From assembly GCA_002423545.1 (NCBI GenBank), contig DIWP01000047.1:38938-69366 (forward strand): a DNA stretch of 30,429 bases, given 5' to 3'. A model generated the notes under the pieces. That model saw only the letters and a program-made list of their open reading frames with translations. It made no database searches and had not been told where the DNA came from. Source of the stretch: Thermoleophilia bacterium UBA6103. Its GTDB lineage: Bacteria; Actinomycetota; Thermoleophilia; UBA2241. A program made the position numbers and the translations under genes. Of this stretch, positions 15,657 to 23,927 are shown in pieces; the first letter of the stretch is position 1, and each line of letters opens with the position of its first letter.

Positions 15657-17297
15657 ATGGTGCTCAAGAGAGGCTCCAGGTCTCGGTCGTTCTTCATCGT
15701 TGTCGTAAGTGCTGCATTGCTAACGGCATTCTCGGCGCTGGGGATGCTGGCGTCGGGCTGCGGAGGCGGGGGAGACGGGGAGACCGAACAGGCGTCGGCG
15801 CCGGTCGCGGACGTACTGACACTTGCATGCGCCAACGAGTACGCGGCCGGCTGGGACCCGAGGGTATCGGGCGGCAACGAGATCGTGTACCTGGCGAACA
15901 TGTACGAGACGCTGCTGCGCGTGAACCCGCCGGGCAGCACGGAGCCGTTCGAGCCGGTGCTGGCAACGTCCTGGGAGTCGTCGCCGGACAGCACCGAATG
16001 GACCTTCAAGCTTCGCGAAGGCGTCACGTTCCACGACGGGACACCGTGTAACGCCGAGGCCGTCAAGTACTCGATCGACGCGACGAAAGAGCTGGGGGAG
16101 GGTGTGTCCTACGTGCTCGATCCCATCGAGTCAGTCGAAGTCATCGACGACTACACGGTGAAGTTCGTCCTGAACGGTCCGGCCCCCCTCGACCGTGTCC
16201 TGTCTGCGGAGTACGCGGCGTTCATCTTCAGCCCGGCTACCAAGGGCAAGCCGTCCGACTGGTGGATCGGCAAGAGCTACGGCACCGGTCCCTACAAGAT
16301 CGAGAGCTTCAAGCAGGGTGAGGAGCACGTCTACGTGCGCCACCCGGACTACTGGGACGGTTGGAGCGACGACGAGTACAAGAAGGTCGTCGTACGCATC
16401 GTAGCCGAGGCGGGGACTCAGCGTCAGATGCTTGAGGGTGGCGAGGTCGACTTCGTCTACCAGGTCGATCGCGACGCCGTGTCGGCTTTGGAGAGCAACC
16501 CGAACGTGGTCGTCGAGGAAGTACCGAGCCTGGTGCAGTTCAACCTGGTGCTGAACACCCTGCGGGCGCCGCTTGACAACGTGAAGGTGCGCCAGGCGCT
16601 GGCCTGGGCTACACCGTATGAGGACATCATCGAGGTCGGGGTCAACGGCTTTGCCGCGAAGTCGGTGGGCATGGTGCCGAAGGGGCTCTTCCCGTATGAG
16701 CCGTCGCTGCCGAGCTACGACTACGATCCCGAGAAGGCCAAGCAGCTGCTTGCCGAGGCCGGATACCCGGACGGCGAGGGCATGCGCAAGCTCGTCGTCG
16801 TCTACTGGAGCGATGCCCCGTTCCACAGCAAGTATGCGCCGCTCATCAAGGAGGCCTGGGAGGGCATCGGTGTGCCGGTGGAGTTGCAGCCGATGCTCTC
16901 GCAGCAGGGCTACGCCCGGGCGACCGGTCCCGAGGACAAGCGCCAGGACGTGGTCATCGACCGCCAGTGGCCCTCGATCCCGCACGGCTACGACATGCTC
17001 TGGTATCAGTGGCACAGTCAGGACCTCGCCTACAACTGGTCCTACTGGTCGAGTGCCGAGACCGATGAGCTGATGGATGAGGCGTGGGAGGTCGAACCGA
17101 GCGATGTCGCCAAGGCGAAGGAGCTCTACGACGAGTGCCAGGAGCTACTCATCGAGAACGTTCCGTGCATCCCGATGTTCGACCTCGTGGACATCTATGC
17201 GTCGAGCGCCACGGTGAAGGTCGAGAAGGGCGGGCTGAACACCAACTACCCGCTGGTCCTGTTCTGGCGGATGGTCAATCCGGCCGGCGGATCCTGA
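15657..17297 (+). CDS. ABC transporter substrate-binding lipoprotein, family 5 (DppA/OppA-like)
   Basis: A 546-residue extracytoplasmic binding protein of the SBP_bac_5 family. It has a basic N-terminus, a hydrophobic stretch, and a lipobox ending ASGC with Cys35 as the lipidation site, followed by a Gly-rich linker. The family signature is WTFKLREGVTFHDG, and the C-terminal CIPMFDLVDIYASS region is typical of the family. ATG 15657 is preferred over ATG 15651 because GGAAGGGGG ends directly against 15651 and gives good spacing to 15657. The matching permeases and ATPases lie about 7 kb downstream (24554-28593), separated by catabolic enzymes. Despite the dipeptide label, family members also bind opines, polyamines, glutathione and other small compounds. 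Confidence 0.88.
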   Translation: MVLKRGSRSRSFFIVVVSAALLTAFSALGMLASGCGGGGDGETEQASAPVADVLTLACANEYAAGWDPRVSGGNEIVYLANMYETLLRVNPPGSTEPFEPVLATSWESSPDSTEWTFKLREGVTFHDGTPCNAEAVKYSIDATKELGEGVSYVLDPIESVEVIDDYTVKFVLNGPAPLDRVLSAEYAAFIFSPATKGKPSDWWIGKSYGTGPYKIESFKQGEEHVYVRHPDYWDGWSDDEYKKVVVRIVAEAGTQRQMLEGGEVDFVYQVDRDAVSALESNPNVVVEEVPSLVQFNLVLNTLRAPLDNVKVRQALAWATPYEDIIEVGVNGFAAKSVGMVPKGLFPYEPSLPSYDYDPEKAKQLLAEAGYPDGEGMRKLVVVYWSDAPFHSKYAPLIKEAWEGIGVPVELQPMLSQQGYARATGPEDKRQDVVIDRQWPSIPHGYDMLWYQWHSQDLAYNWSYWSSAETDELMDEAWEVEPSDVAKAKELYDECQELLIENVPCIPMFDLVDIYASSATVKVEKGGLNTNYPLVLFWRMVNPAGGS

Positions 17298-17308
17298 GCG
17301 AAGCGTGA

Positions 17309-17397
17309 GGCGGCGCCGGGCGGCGCCGCCGTGCCGGACGGACGGGCGGCGCAAGCTGCCCGTCCGCCCGGCACACCATGCCGCCGGGCACGGCGGT
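17309..17397 (+). terminator. Cluster of three strong hairpins after the binding-protein gene
   Basis: The first hairpin is a perfect 9-bp stem, GGCGGCGCC (17309-17317) with GGCGCCGCC (17322-17330). The second spans 17331-17374: GTGCCGG with CCGGCAC, one mismatch, CGGACGGGC with GCCCGTCCG, then three further pairs closing a GCAA tetraloop. The third is a 6-bp GCCGCC/GGCGGT stem near 17380-17397. No T-run follows. Such arrays often follow binding-protein genes in transporter operons, where they stabilise upstream mRNA or reduce read-through. The remaining gap to 17562 has another small TGAGA/TCTCA stem near 17459-17475 and no gene. Confidence 0.5.
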
Positions 17398-17562
17398 CGT
17401 GTCGTCGGGGTCGCGGTGTCCGTCGGGATGCGAGTCTCGGGACGATATGCCGGGTCCCTGAGAGAGATCGTCTCACGGGGATCTTCGTCACGTGCATGAG
17501 TCGGATCGCCGACGGGCTCGGATGGCGGACTGCAAGCGGGTCGAGGGAGGGTCGAAAGAGAC

Positions 17563-18531
17563 ATGAGCGGAGATGGGATCAGGACGGTCGCCGTGATAGG
17601 CGCCGGCCATATCGGCTTCGGATGGGCGCACGTCTTCTGTCGCGCCGGGTTGACGACGCGGCTCTACGACGTGAACAGCGACGCGCTCGGGCACGGCTAC
17701 GACGAGCTGGCCGGGGGGCTCGACCTCTTCGTCGAGCACGGGCTGCTTGAGGAGGCAGACCGCCAGCGCGCGCTCGATCGCGTGCAGGCCACGACCGACC
17801 TCGAAGCGGCGCTCCAGGACGCCGACTACGTCCAGGAGAGCGTTCCTGAGAAGCTGGAGCTCAAGCGCAGCGTGTTCGAGGAGATCGACCGCTTGACGCC
17901 GGCCACGACGATCATCGCGTCGAGCGCTTCCCAGATACCGATGAGCGATATCGCCGTCCGGACGGCGCATCCCGAGCGCTGTGTCGTGGCTCATCCCTGC
18001 AATCCGCCGCACATCGTACCGCTGGTCGAGATCGTCGCCGGTGAGAAGACCGATCCGGAGGTCGCCCGCCGTACGCGCGCCTTCATGGAGCGTGTCGGTC
18101 AGTCGCCGATCACGCTCAACAAGGAGATCTGCGGCTTCGCACTCAATCGCCTGCAGTTCGCCCTGGTGCGCGAGGCTTTCTACCTGGCGCACGAGGATGT
18201 GGCGTCGATTGCCGACATCGATCGTTGCCTGTGCGAGGGCGTCGGCCTGCGGTGGCCGTTCATCGGACCGTTCATGACCGAGGAGCTCAACTCCAAAGAC
18301 ATCGTCGATGGTCTGAGCAAGGACATCGATGAGAACGAGGAGCTGTGGGCGGCACTGGGCGACTTTCGCCGTTACGACGAGGACGACATCCGCAAGGCGG
18401 CCGAGGGGGTGCAGCGGATCATGGGACAGGTCGCCCACGACGAGGCGCTCGCCTGGCGGGACGCCATGGTGCTGCAGCTGCGAGCGCTCAAGGATCGCGC
18501 TCCGCTGCTCTACAGGAGATCCGGCGAGTGA
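17563..18531 (+). CDS. 3-hydroxyacid dehydrogenase of the 3-hydroxyacyl-CoA DH fold (carnitine/L-gulonate dehydrogenase-like)
   Basis: A 322-residue NAD-dependent dehydrogenase of the family that holds L-carnitine 3-dehydrogenase, lambda-crystallin/L-gulonate 3-dehydrogenase and 3-hydroxybutyryl-CoA dehydrogenase. The Rossmann motif VAVIGAGHIGFGWA opens the protein. Likely catalytic residues are Ser121 (ASSASQ), His144 in HPCNPPH, Glu156 in PLVEIV and Asn195 in GFALNRLQ. The C-terminal ADIDRCLCEGVGLRWPFIGP resembles the free-acid enzymes rather than acyl-CoA enzymes. The neighbouring cleavage enzyme needs a 3-keto acid, so this gene is expected to oxidise the corresponding 3-hydroxy acid. L-carnitine is the leading candidate by context, but the sequence alone also fits gulonate-like substrates. 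ATG 17563 is behind GAGGGAGGGTCG. Confidence 0.82.
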   Translation: MSGDGIRTVAVIGAGHIGFGWAHVFCRAGLTTRLYDVNSDALGHGYDELAGGLDLFVEHGLLEEADRQRALDRVQATTDLEAALQDADYVQESVPEKLELKRSVFEEIDRLTPATTIIASSASQIPMSDIAVRTAHPERCVVAHPCNPPHIVPLVEIVAGEKTDPEVARRTRAFMERVGQSPITLNKEICGFALNRLQFALVREAFYLAHEDVASIADIDRCLCEGVGLRWPFIGPFMTEELNSKDIVDGLSKDIDENEELWAALGDFRRYDEDDIRKAAEGVQRIMGQVAHDEALAWRDAMVLQLRALKDRAPLLYRRSGE

Positions 18532-18558
18532 ACCGTCGCAGGCGGGCCGCCGGAGGTC

Positions 18559-20829
18559 GTGGCGGATCCGGCGATGTCTGAGCGCGTCGTGAAGCCAGGG
18601 CCCGACGCCGAGTCTGGGTCGTGTCGACGGGGCGCGCGTCGGGATGCCTTCCGGCGCTCCTTGTTGGCGCAGAGCGTGGCCGTGGTGGGTGCCTCGGCCG
18701 ATCCGGCCAAGCTCGGCCATCAGGTGCTGCGCACGCTCATCGCCGGCGACTTCCGGGGGCGCGTCTTCCCGGTGAATCCCAAGGGCGGCGAGATCCTGGG
18801 TCTGCCCTGTCACCGCTCGCTTGCAGAGCTGCCCGGACCACTCGACCTCGCGGTGATCGTGATCCCGGCGGCCGGCGTGATCGAGGCGGTCGAGGCGGCT
18901 GGTCGGCAGGGGGCGGCGGCGTCCGTGGTGCTCTCCGGCGGCTTCCGCGAGTCTGGCGAGCACGACCTGGAACGCGAGCTGGTGGCCGCTGCACGTCGGA
19001 ACGGCATGCTGGTCATCGGGCCGAACGTCCAGGGTCTCGCCTACGTGCCCAATCGGCTCAGCGCTCTCATGTACCCGGATCTGCATCTGCCCGGTCCGCT
19101 GGCGGTGGTCGGGCAGAGCGGGAGCATCACGGCTGCGGTGGCCGAATGGGCCGAGCGGGACGGACTCGGTGTCTCGGCGCTCGTCAACCTCGGCAACGAG
19201 GCGGACGTCGATGAATCGGACGTCATCGAATGGCTGGCTGAGGACCCGGAGACACAGGTGATCGCTCTCTATCTGGAGGGCGTGCGCGACGGCCGGCGCT
19301 TCGTCTCGGCGGCCGGTGCGGTCACCGAGGAGAAGCCCGTGGTGGTGCTCAAGGCCGGCCGCACGCCGGTGGGTAGCCGGGCGGTCGCCTCGCACACGGG
19401 CTCGCTGGCCGGCAGCGACGAGGTCTTCAGCGCCGCCTGTCTCCAGTACGGCATCGAGCGGGCGGACGACGCAGTCGGGCTCTACGACACGGCCAAGGCG
19501 TTGGCGCTGCTGCGCCCTCCGAAGGGGCGTCGTCTCCTGGCCATCTCGAGCTCGGGCGGTACCGGGGCGCTCGCTGTCGACGAGGCGTCACGGCTCGGTC
19601 TGGAGCCGGTGGCGCTGCCTCCCGAGTACCTGACGGCGCTGCGGGCGGCGGGTCTCTCGCCGCGCACCAGTTACGCCAATCCGCTCGACATCGACTCGGT
19701 GGAGGTGGAGGAGTTCGCGGCCTGTGCCGAGCTGGCGGTGGCCCACGATGTCGCCGACGTCATCCTGTTCGGTTTCGGCGATCCGGTGCCCGGGGCTCCG
19801 GAGATGGTGGCCGAACACTGTGCCCACCCCGGCCGCTGCGCTCTCGCCGTCTACCTCGGCGGCGGGTCGACCGAGATCGAAGAGGTACCACGCTTCCACC
19901 GGGCGGGCATTCCCTGTTACCCGAGTCCGGAGCGGGCCCTGCGTGCACTGGCAGCCGTCATCGACCACGAGGAACGCTTGCTGCGTCGCCGGCTCGGCGG
20001 CCGTGGATCACACCCCTTCGTCGTTCCATCGAGCGCAGCCCACGCTGCGGGGCCGCAGTCCGGTCATGGTGAGCACACCGGGGCAGGGCCGGGTTCGAGT
20101 TCGGCATGGCTTTCCGAGCAGCAGGCCGTGGCCATGCTGGCTGAGCACGGGATCGAGTACCCGCGGCACGAGCTGGTGACCGACGCGGCCGCGGCGTGCG
20201 CTGCGGCGGCTCGCATCGGCTATCCGCTGGTGCTCAAGGTGGCTTCGCCGGACGTCGTGCACAAGAGCGACGTCGGAGGGGTGGCGGTCGGCATCGCAGA
20301 CGATGTGGCCCTGGCGAGCGCCTACGACGATCTGTTGCGGAGCGTCCACGCGCACGCTCCGGAGGCGGCGCTCGACGGCGTCCTCGTGGCGGCTCAGGCG
20401 CCGCCAGGGCTGGAGCTGCTTGTGGGCGCCCGTCGCGATCCGGTCTTTGGACCGACGGTGGCGCTGGGTCTGGGTGGCACGCTCGTGGAGGTGCTTGCGG
20501 AGGTGGCTCTGCGTCTGGTCCCCCTGAGCGAGGCCGATGCACAGGAGATGATCGACGAGACGAGGGTCGGCACCTTGCTGGGGGGGCTGCGCGGCGCGCC
20601 GCCGCTCGACCGCGCTGCCCTCACGGGGCTGCTGATGGCCGTGTCGCGGCTGATGGAAGCCGAGGACCGTCTGCAGGAGCTCGATCTCAATCCCGTCCGA
20701 GTCTATGAAGAGGGCTGTCGCGCGCTCGACGTCAGGGCGCGGCTGCAGATGGCTCAAAGAGAAGATGACGCCGGTGTGGCATGGAAGAGCTCCGGCGCAG
20801 ACCCAGAGGAAGGTGCCAGCAATGACTGA
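18559..20829 (+). CDS. NDP-forming acyl-CoA synthetase (acetate-CoA ligase family), fused subunits
   Basis: A 756-residue ADP/GDP-forming acyl-CoA synthetase with both subunits fused. The N-terminal CoA-binding domain begins SVAVVGASADPAKLGHQVLR and has VFPVNPKGGEILG. The succinyl-CoA-ligase-like domain has GPNVQG and GQSGSITAAV, and the phosphohistidine is His279 in SHTGSLAGSD. The C-terminal ATP-grasp domain carries YPLVLKVASPDVVHKSDVGGV and ends LDLNPVRVYEEG. The reaction is acyl-CoA + NDP + Pi to acid + NTP + CoA. Here it would recover energy from the acyl-CoA made by the cleavage enzyme encoded just downstream, whose gene it overlaps by 8 bp. GTG 18559 follows GGAGG closely; ATG 18574 is a possible alternative. 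Confidence 0.87.
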   Translation: MADPAMSERVVKPGPDAESGSCRRGARRDAFRRSLLAQSVAVVGASADPAKLGHQVLRTLIAGDFRGRVFPVNPKGGEILGLPCHRSLAELPGPLDLAVIVIPAAGVIEAVEAAGRQGAAASVVLSGGFRESGEHDLERELVAAARRNGMLVIGPNVQGLAYVPNRLSALMYPDLHLPGPLAVVGQSGSITAAVAEWAERDGLGVSALVNLGNEADVDESDVIEWLAEDPETQVIALYLEGVRDGRRFVSAAGAVTEEKPVVVLKAGRTPVGSRAVASHTGSLAGSDEVFSAACLQYGIERADDAVGLYDTAKALALLRPPKGRRLLAISSSGGTGALAVDEASRLGLEPVALPPEYLTALRAAGLSPRTSYANPLDIDSVEVEEFAACAELAVAHDVADVILFGFGDPVPGAPEMVAEHCAHPGRCALAVYLGGGSTEIEEVPRFHRAGIPCYPSPERALRALAAVIDHEERLLRRRLGGRGSHPFVVPSSAAHAAGPQSGHGEHTGAGPGSSSAWLSEQQAVAMLAEHGIEYPRHELVTDAAAACAAAARIGYPLVLKVASPDVVHKSDVGGVAVGIADDVALASAYDDLLRSVHAHAPEAALDGVLVAAQAPPGLELLVGARRDPVFGPTVALGLGGTLVEVLAEVALRLVPLSEADAQEMIDETRVGTLLGGLRGAPPLDRAALTGLLMAVSRLMEAEDRLQELDLNPVRVYEEGCRALDVRARLQMAQREDDAGVAWKSSGADPEEGASND

Positions 20830-21790
20830 CAGTGCGGCGGAAGCCACCTACCGATACGCCGACACCTACGAGTGGATGGCTCACGTCACCCGCCCCAACC
20901 CGTTGATCATCACCTGTGCGGTCAACGGCGGCTTCCAGGGCCAGGAGTCACATCCGGCACTGCCCGAGACGCCCGATGAGATCGCCGCCTCGGCACAGGA
21001 GGCCTACGAGGCCGGCGCCAGCATCGTCCACATCCACGGTCGCGAGCCCGGCAAGCTCTGGGACTGCACCGGCTCGGCCGAGGTCTATCGCGAGATCAAC
21101 GCCAAGGTCCGCGAGCGCTGCCCGGAGATCATCATCAACAACACCACCGGCGGCGGCTTCTCGACCACCGATGAGGATCGCCTGCGCCAGCTCGACGCCA
21201 TGCCGGAGATGGCTTCGTTCAATCTCGGTCCCGAGATGGTGCGCTACGAGGTACCGGCGCGCCCGGCCCCGCTGCCCGACCCGCACGACGGCTTTCTCTC
21301 CGATGAGTGCAGCGCTCCTACCTACGGCTTCCTCGAGCAGCTCGCCGGTGAGATGAAGAAGCGGTCCATCAAGCCGGAGCTCGAGATGTATGAGCCTGGT
21401 CAGTACTGGGTCGCCGCCGATCTCATCGAGCAGGGCCTCATCGAGCCGCCCTACTACTTCCAGTACGTGATGGGCTACCAGACCTCGATCTACCCGACGC
21501 CGTGGAACATCGTCTCGCTGGTCCGTGAACTGCCGCAGGACTCGCTGTTCTCGGTCATCGGCCTGAGCAAGTTCCAGTGGGCACTGACCACGTTCTCGAT
21601 CATCCTCGGCGGCAACGTGCGCGTCGGCCTTGAGGACAATCTCTACCTGAAGCGTGGCCGCAAGCTGACCGGCAACGGCGAGGCCGTGGAGCGCATCGTG
21701 CGCATCGCGGAAGAGCTCAACCGGCCGGTGGCCTCGCCGGCGCAGGCGCGCGAGCTGCTGGGGCTTTCGGCGACCCCGAGCAAGTACTGA
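20822..21790 (+). CDS. Beta-keto acid cleavage enzyme (BKACE, DUF849)
   Basis: A 322-residue zinc-dependent enzyme of the BKACE/Kce family, which condenses a beta-keto acid with acetyl-CoA and cleaves it to acetoacetate and a new acyl-CoA. The family pattern is clear: ITCAVNGG at the first strand, the zinc-binding HIHGRE with His70 and His72, INNTTGGG, FNLGPEM, and the late GGNVRVGLEDNLY. ATG 20822 lies behind AGGAAGG and within the last bases of the acyl-CoA synthetase gene, so translation is coupled. Characterised relatives act on 3-keto-5-aminohexanoate (lysine fermentation) or dehydrocarnitine. The hydroxyacid dehydrogenase two genes upstream favours a carnitine-like substrate, but the specificity pocket cannot be assigned by eye. 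Confidence 0.9.
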   Translation: MTDSAAEATYRYADTYEWMAHVTRPNPLIITCAVNGGFQGQESHPALPETPDEIAASAQEAYEAGASIVHIHGREPGKLWDCTGSAEVYREINAKVRERCPEIIINNTTGGGFSTTDEDRLRQLDAMPEMASFNLGPEMVRYEVPARPAPLPDPHDGFLSDECSAPTYGFLEQLAGEMKKRSIKPELEMYEPGQYWVAADLIEQGLIEPPYYFQYVMGYQTSIYPTPWNIVSLVRELPQDSLFSVIGLSKFQWALTTFSIILGGNVRVGLEDNLYLKRGRKLTGNGEAVERIVRIAEELNRPVASPAQARELLGLSATPSKY

Positions 21791-21838
21791 GCAGGAGCCG
21801 GCGGTGCTGCCGTATCGATGTGAGGAAGGTGATGCGCC

Positions 21839-22585
21839 ATGAGTCCGTCGCGTCCGTCTGCGTCGAGAGTCGCACTGGTCACGGGGGCGGCGGGGGGGCT
21901 GGGCCGTGCGGCCTGTGCCGCCCTCGCCGCGGACGGGATCGACGTGGTGGGTGTCGACATCCATGGTGACGACGTCATCACAGCGGATATGGGCACTGAA
22001 GACGGGGCGCGACGAGCCGTCGAAGTCGTGCTGGAGCGGCATGGCCGGCTCGACGTACTCGTGCTCAATGCTGCCGTCCAGCACGTGGCACCCATCCCCA
22101 CCTTTCCGGTCGACGAATGGGACAGACTGCTGGACGTGCTCCTCAAGGGTCCGTTCCTGACCATGCGCGCGGCCTGGCCATCGCTCACGGCGCGACCCGG
22201 CGGGCGCATCATCGCGACGGCATCGACGTCGGCTTATGTGGCGGAGCCTTTCAAGGCGGCCTACGTGGCCGCCAAGACCGGTCTCCTCGGATTGGTGAGG
22301 GTGGCGGCGCTGGAGGGAGGGCCTCACGACCTCACGGCCAATGCCGTGGCTCCGGGTCTCATGATGACCGGGCTCATCGAGGGTCAGATGGAAGAGCAGA
22401 TGCGCCTCAGGGGGCAGAGCAGAGACGAGATCGTGGCGAACTGGTGTTCAGGGCAGGCTGTGAAGCGGCCGGTCGAGACGCAGGAGGTCGCGGCGGTGAT
22501 CGCTTTCCTGGCGGGAGCGCGGTCGTCGGGGATCACAGGCGCCGTGATCCCGGTCGATCTTGGAGAGCTGGCGTGCGGGGAGTGA
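21839..22585 (+). CDS. Short-chain dehydrogenase resembling 3-hydroxybutyrate dehydrogenase
   Basis: A 248-residue classical SDR. The cofactor motif TGAAGGLG is at residues 15-22, and the catalytic triad is Ser129, Tyr142 and Lys146. LNAAVQHVAPIPTFPVDEW and PFKAAYVAAKTGLLGLV closely follow D-3-hydroxybutyrate dehydrogenase, as does the SITGAVIPVD-like ending. Acetoacetate is a BKACE product, so reduction to 3-hydroxybutyrate would fit the operon. Two differences argue for caution: the substrate-binding His usually found in the ASVHG segment is Ser here (ASTSA), and the usual C-terminal Trp is absent, so it may use another hydroxyacid. ATG 21839 follows GAGGAAGG. Confidence 0.82.
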   Translation: MSPSRPSASRVALVTGAAGGLGRAACAALAADGIDVVGVDIHGDDVITADMGTEDGARRAVEVVLERHGRLDVLVLNAAVQHVAPIPTFPVDEWDRLLDVLLKGPFLTMRAAWPSLTARPGGRIIATASTSAYVAEPFKAAYVAAKTGLLGLVRVAALEGGPHDLTANAVAPGLMMTGLIEGQMEEQMRLRGQSRDEIVANWCSGQAVKRPVETQEVAAVIAFLAGARSSGITGAVIPVDLGELACGE

Positions 22586-22625
22586 CCGCCGATGCCCTGG
22601 ATCGCGATGCCGGGCGGCGGCGACG

Positions 22626-23927
22626 GTGAAGCTCACCACCCATGAGCGTGCCGTGCTGGATGGTGCGGCGGGCGCCACCATGGCGCGCGTCATGGCCGTC
22701 ATCGTGCGGTACGGAGAGGTCATGGATGCCGCGCGGCTGCTGCCCATCGAGGGATGTGGCCACTTCTCGGTGGCCGATCCCGGAGCGGGTGTCGGGCTGC
22801 GCCTCGAGATGCTCGAGGAGCTGGTCGACGGTGGCTGCAGAACGACCTTTCCCTTCACGCTCGATCCACGACCACCGCTGGACCTGGCTCCATTTGCGCT
22901 GACGACGTGCCAGGTCGCGTCGTTCCGGGCCGCTGCGGCGGGGCAGGCTCGCTACCACGAGCTCATGCTGGCGCTCGGCCTCCGTGACGAGAGCGCCTAC
23001 ACCTGCACGCCGTACCTTGAGGAGGTAGGGAACCGGCCGGCCCGTGGGACGGTCATCGCCTGGTCGGAGTCGTCGTGCATCATCTTCGCGAACTCCGTGC
23101 TCGGGGCGCGGACAAACCGGAACGCCGGCATCATCGACCTCTTCTCCAACATCGCCGGCGTCACGCCCGCGTTTGGACTCGTCACGGAGGAAGGCCGTCT
23201 GGCGACCTGGCTCGTCGACGTGCGGGTGCCGGGACTGCCCGATCCGCAGGTCCTGGGTGCGGCGATCGCCGCGCACGTGGTCGACCAGGTACCGTTCATC
23301 ACCGGCTTGGCCCACCACTTCGCGGACCCCCTCGATCGTGCTGTCGAGGACTACCTGAAGGAGATGGGTGCCGCATCGGCTGCGGTCGGTGGCGGGGTGG
23401 GCCTGATGCATGTCGAGGGTCTCACGCCCGAGGTGCGCGATGAGGGGCGGCGATTCCTCCGTCCCGGTCACCGTGCCGTGACCATCGACAGCGCCGAGAT
23501 CCGGCGGATCGAGGCGGGCTACGCTGCCGCTGCCCGCCCGCATCCGGAACCGCAGCGGTGTCTGGTCGGCTGTCCGCATCTGTCGCTCGCCGAGTTGAAG
23601 GCCTGGGCGGCGGACCTGGAGGGTGCGCTGACCGCCGGCGGTCGCCGGTCGGTCGCCGTCGAGACGGTCTTCGCCGCGGCTCCCGCGGTCCTGCAGGACG
23701 CGTCGGGCGGCGACACGCTGCTGCGGCTGACTGATATGGGAGCGACGTTCACACCGGCGTGCTTCGAGGCCTTCATGAGCGATCCACACGTGGTGCCCGA
23801 GACGGTCGTGACCACGTCGAACAAGCTGCGGGCGTATACCGGCGCCCGCTGGGTGTCGAGGGAACGTCTGGTGGGCATCGCCGCCGGCCGCGACAGGAAT
23901 GCCAACGACCGGGACCGGCCGGCATGA
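22626..23927 (+). CDS. Aconitase X catalytic (large) subunit
   Basis: A 433-residue protein of the aconitase X (DUF521) family, iron-sulfur dehydratases. Characterised bacterial members dehydrate cis-3-hydroxy-L-proline; archaeal ones dehydrate mevalonate 5-phosphate. GTG 22626 gives the normal family start, MKLTTHERAVLDGAAG. Later marks include CTPYL with Cys127, the ANSVLGARTNRN block at 155-166, and CLVGCPH with Cys312 and Cys316. The DTC-like segment typical of the family near the C-terminus is altered to MGATFTPAC. The stop overlaps the start of the small-subunit gene (ATGA). No proline-specific gene is close, so the substrate may be the hydroxylated compound handled by the neighbouring dehydrogenases. 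Confidence 0.87.
   Translation: MKLTTHERAVLDGAAGATMARVMAVIVRYGEVMDAARLLPIEGCGHFSVADPGAGVGLRLEMLEELVDGGCRTTFPFTLDPRPPLDLAPFALTTCQVASFRAAAAGQARYHELMLALGLRDESAYTCTPYLEEVGNRPARGTVIAWSESSCIIFANSVLGARTNRNAGIIDLFSNIAGVTPAFGLVTEEGRLATWLVDVRVPGLPDPQVLGAAIAAHVVDQVPFITGLAHHFADPLDRAVEDYLKEMGAASAAVGGGVGLMHVEGLTPEVRDEGRRFLRPGHRAVTIDSAEIRRIEAGYAAAARPHPEPQRCLVGCPHLSLAELKAWAADLEGALTAGGRRSVAVETVFAAAPAVLQDASGGDTLLRLTDMGATFTPACFEAFMSDPHVVPETVVTTSNKLRAYTGARWVSRERLVGIAAGRDRNANDRDRPA

Noticed and set aside
17400..17562. Glycine riboswitch suggested by CCTGAGAGAGATCG
   Set aside because: Only the GAGAGA text matches; the paired aptamer cores and the CTCTCAGGC-type element are absent.
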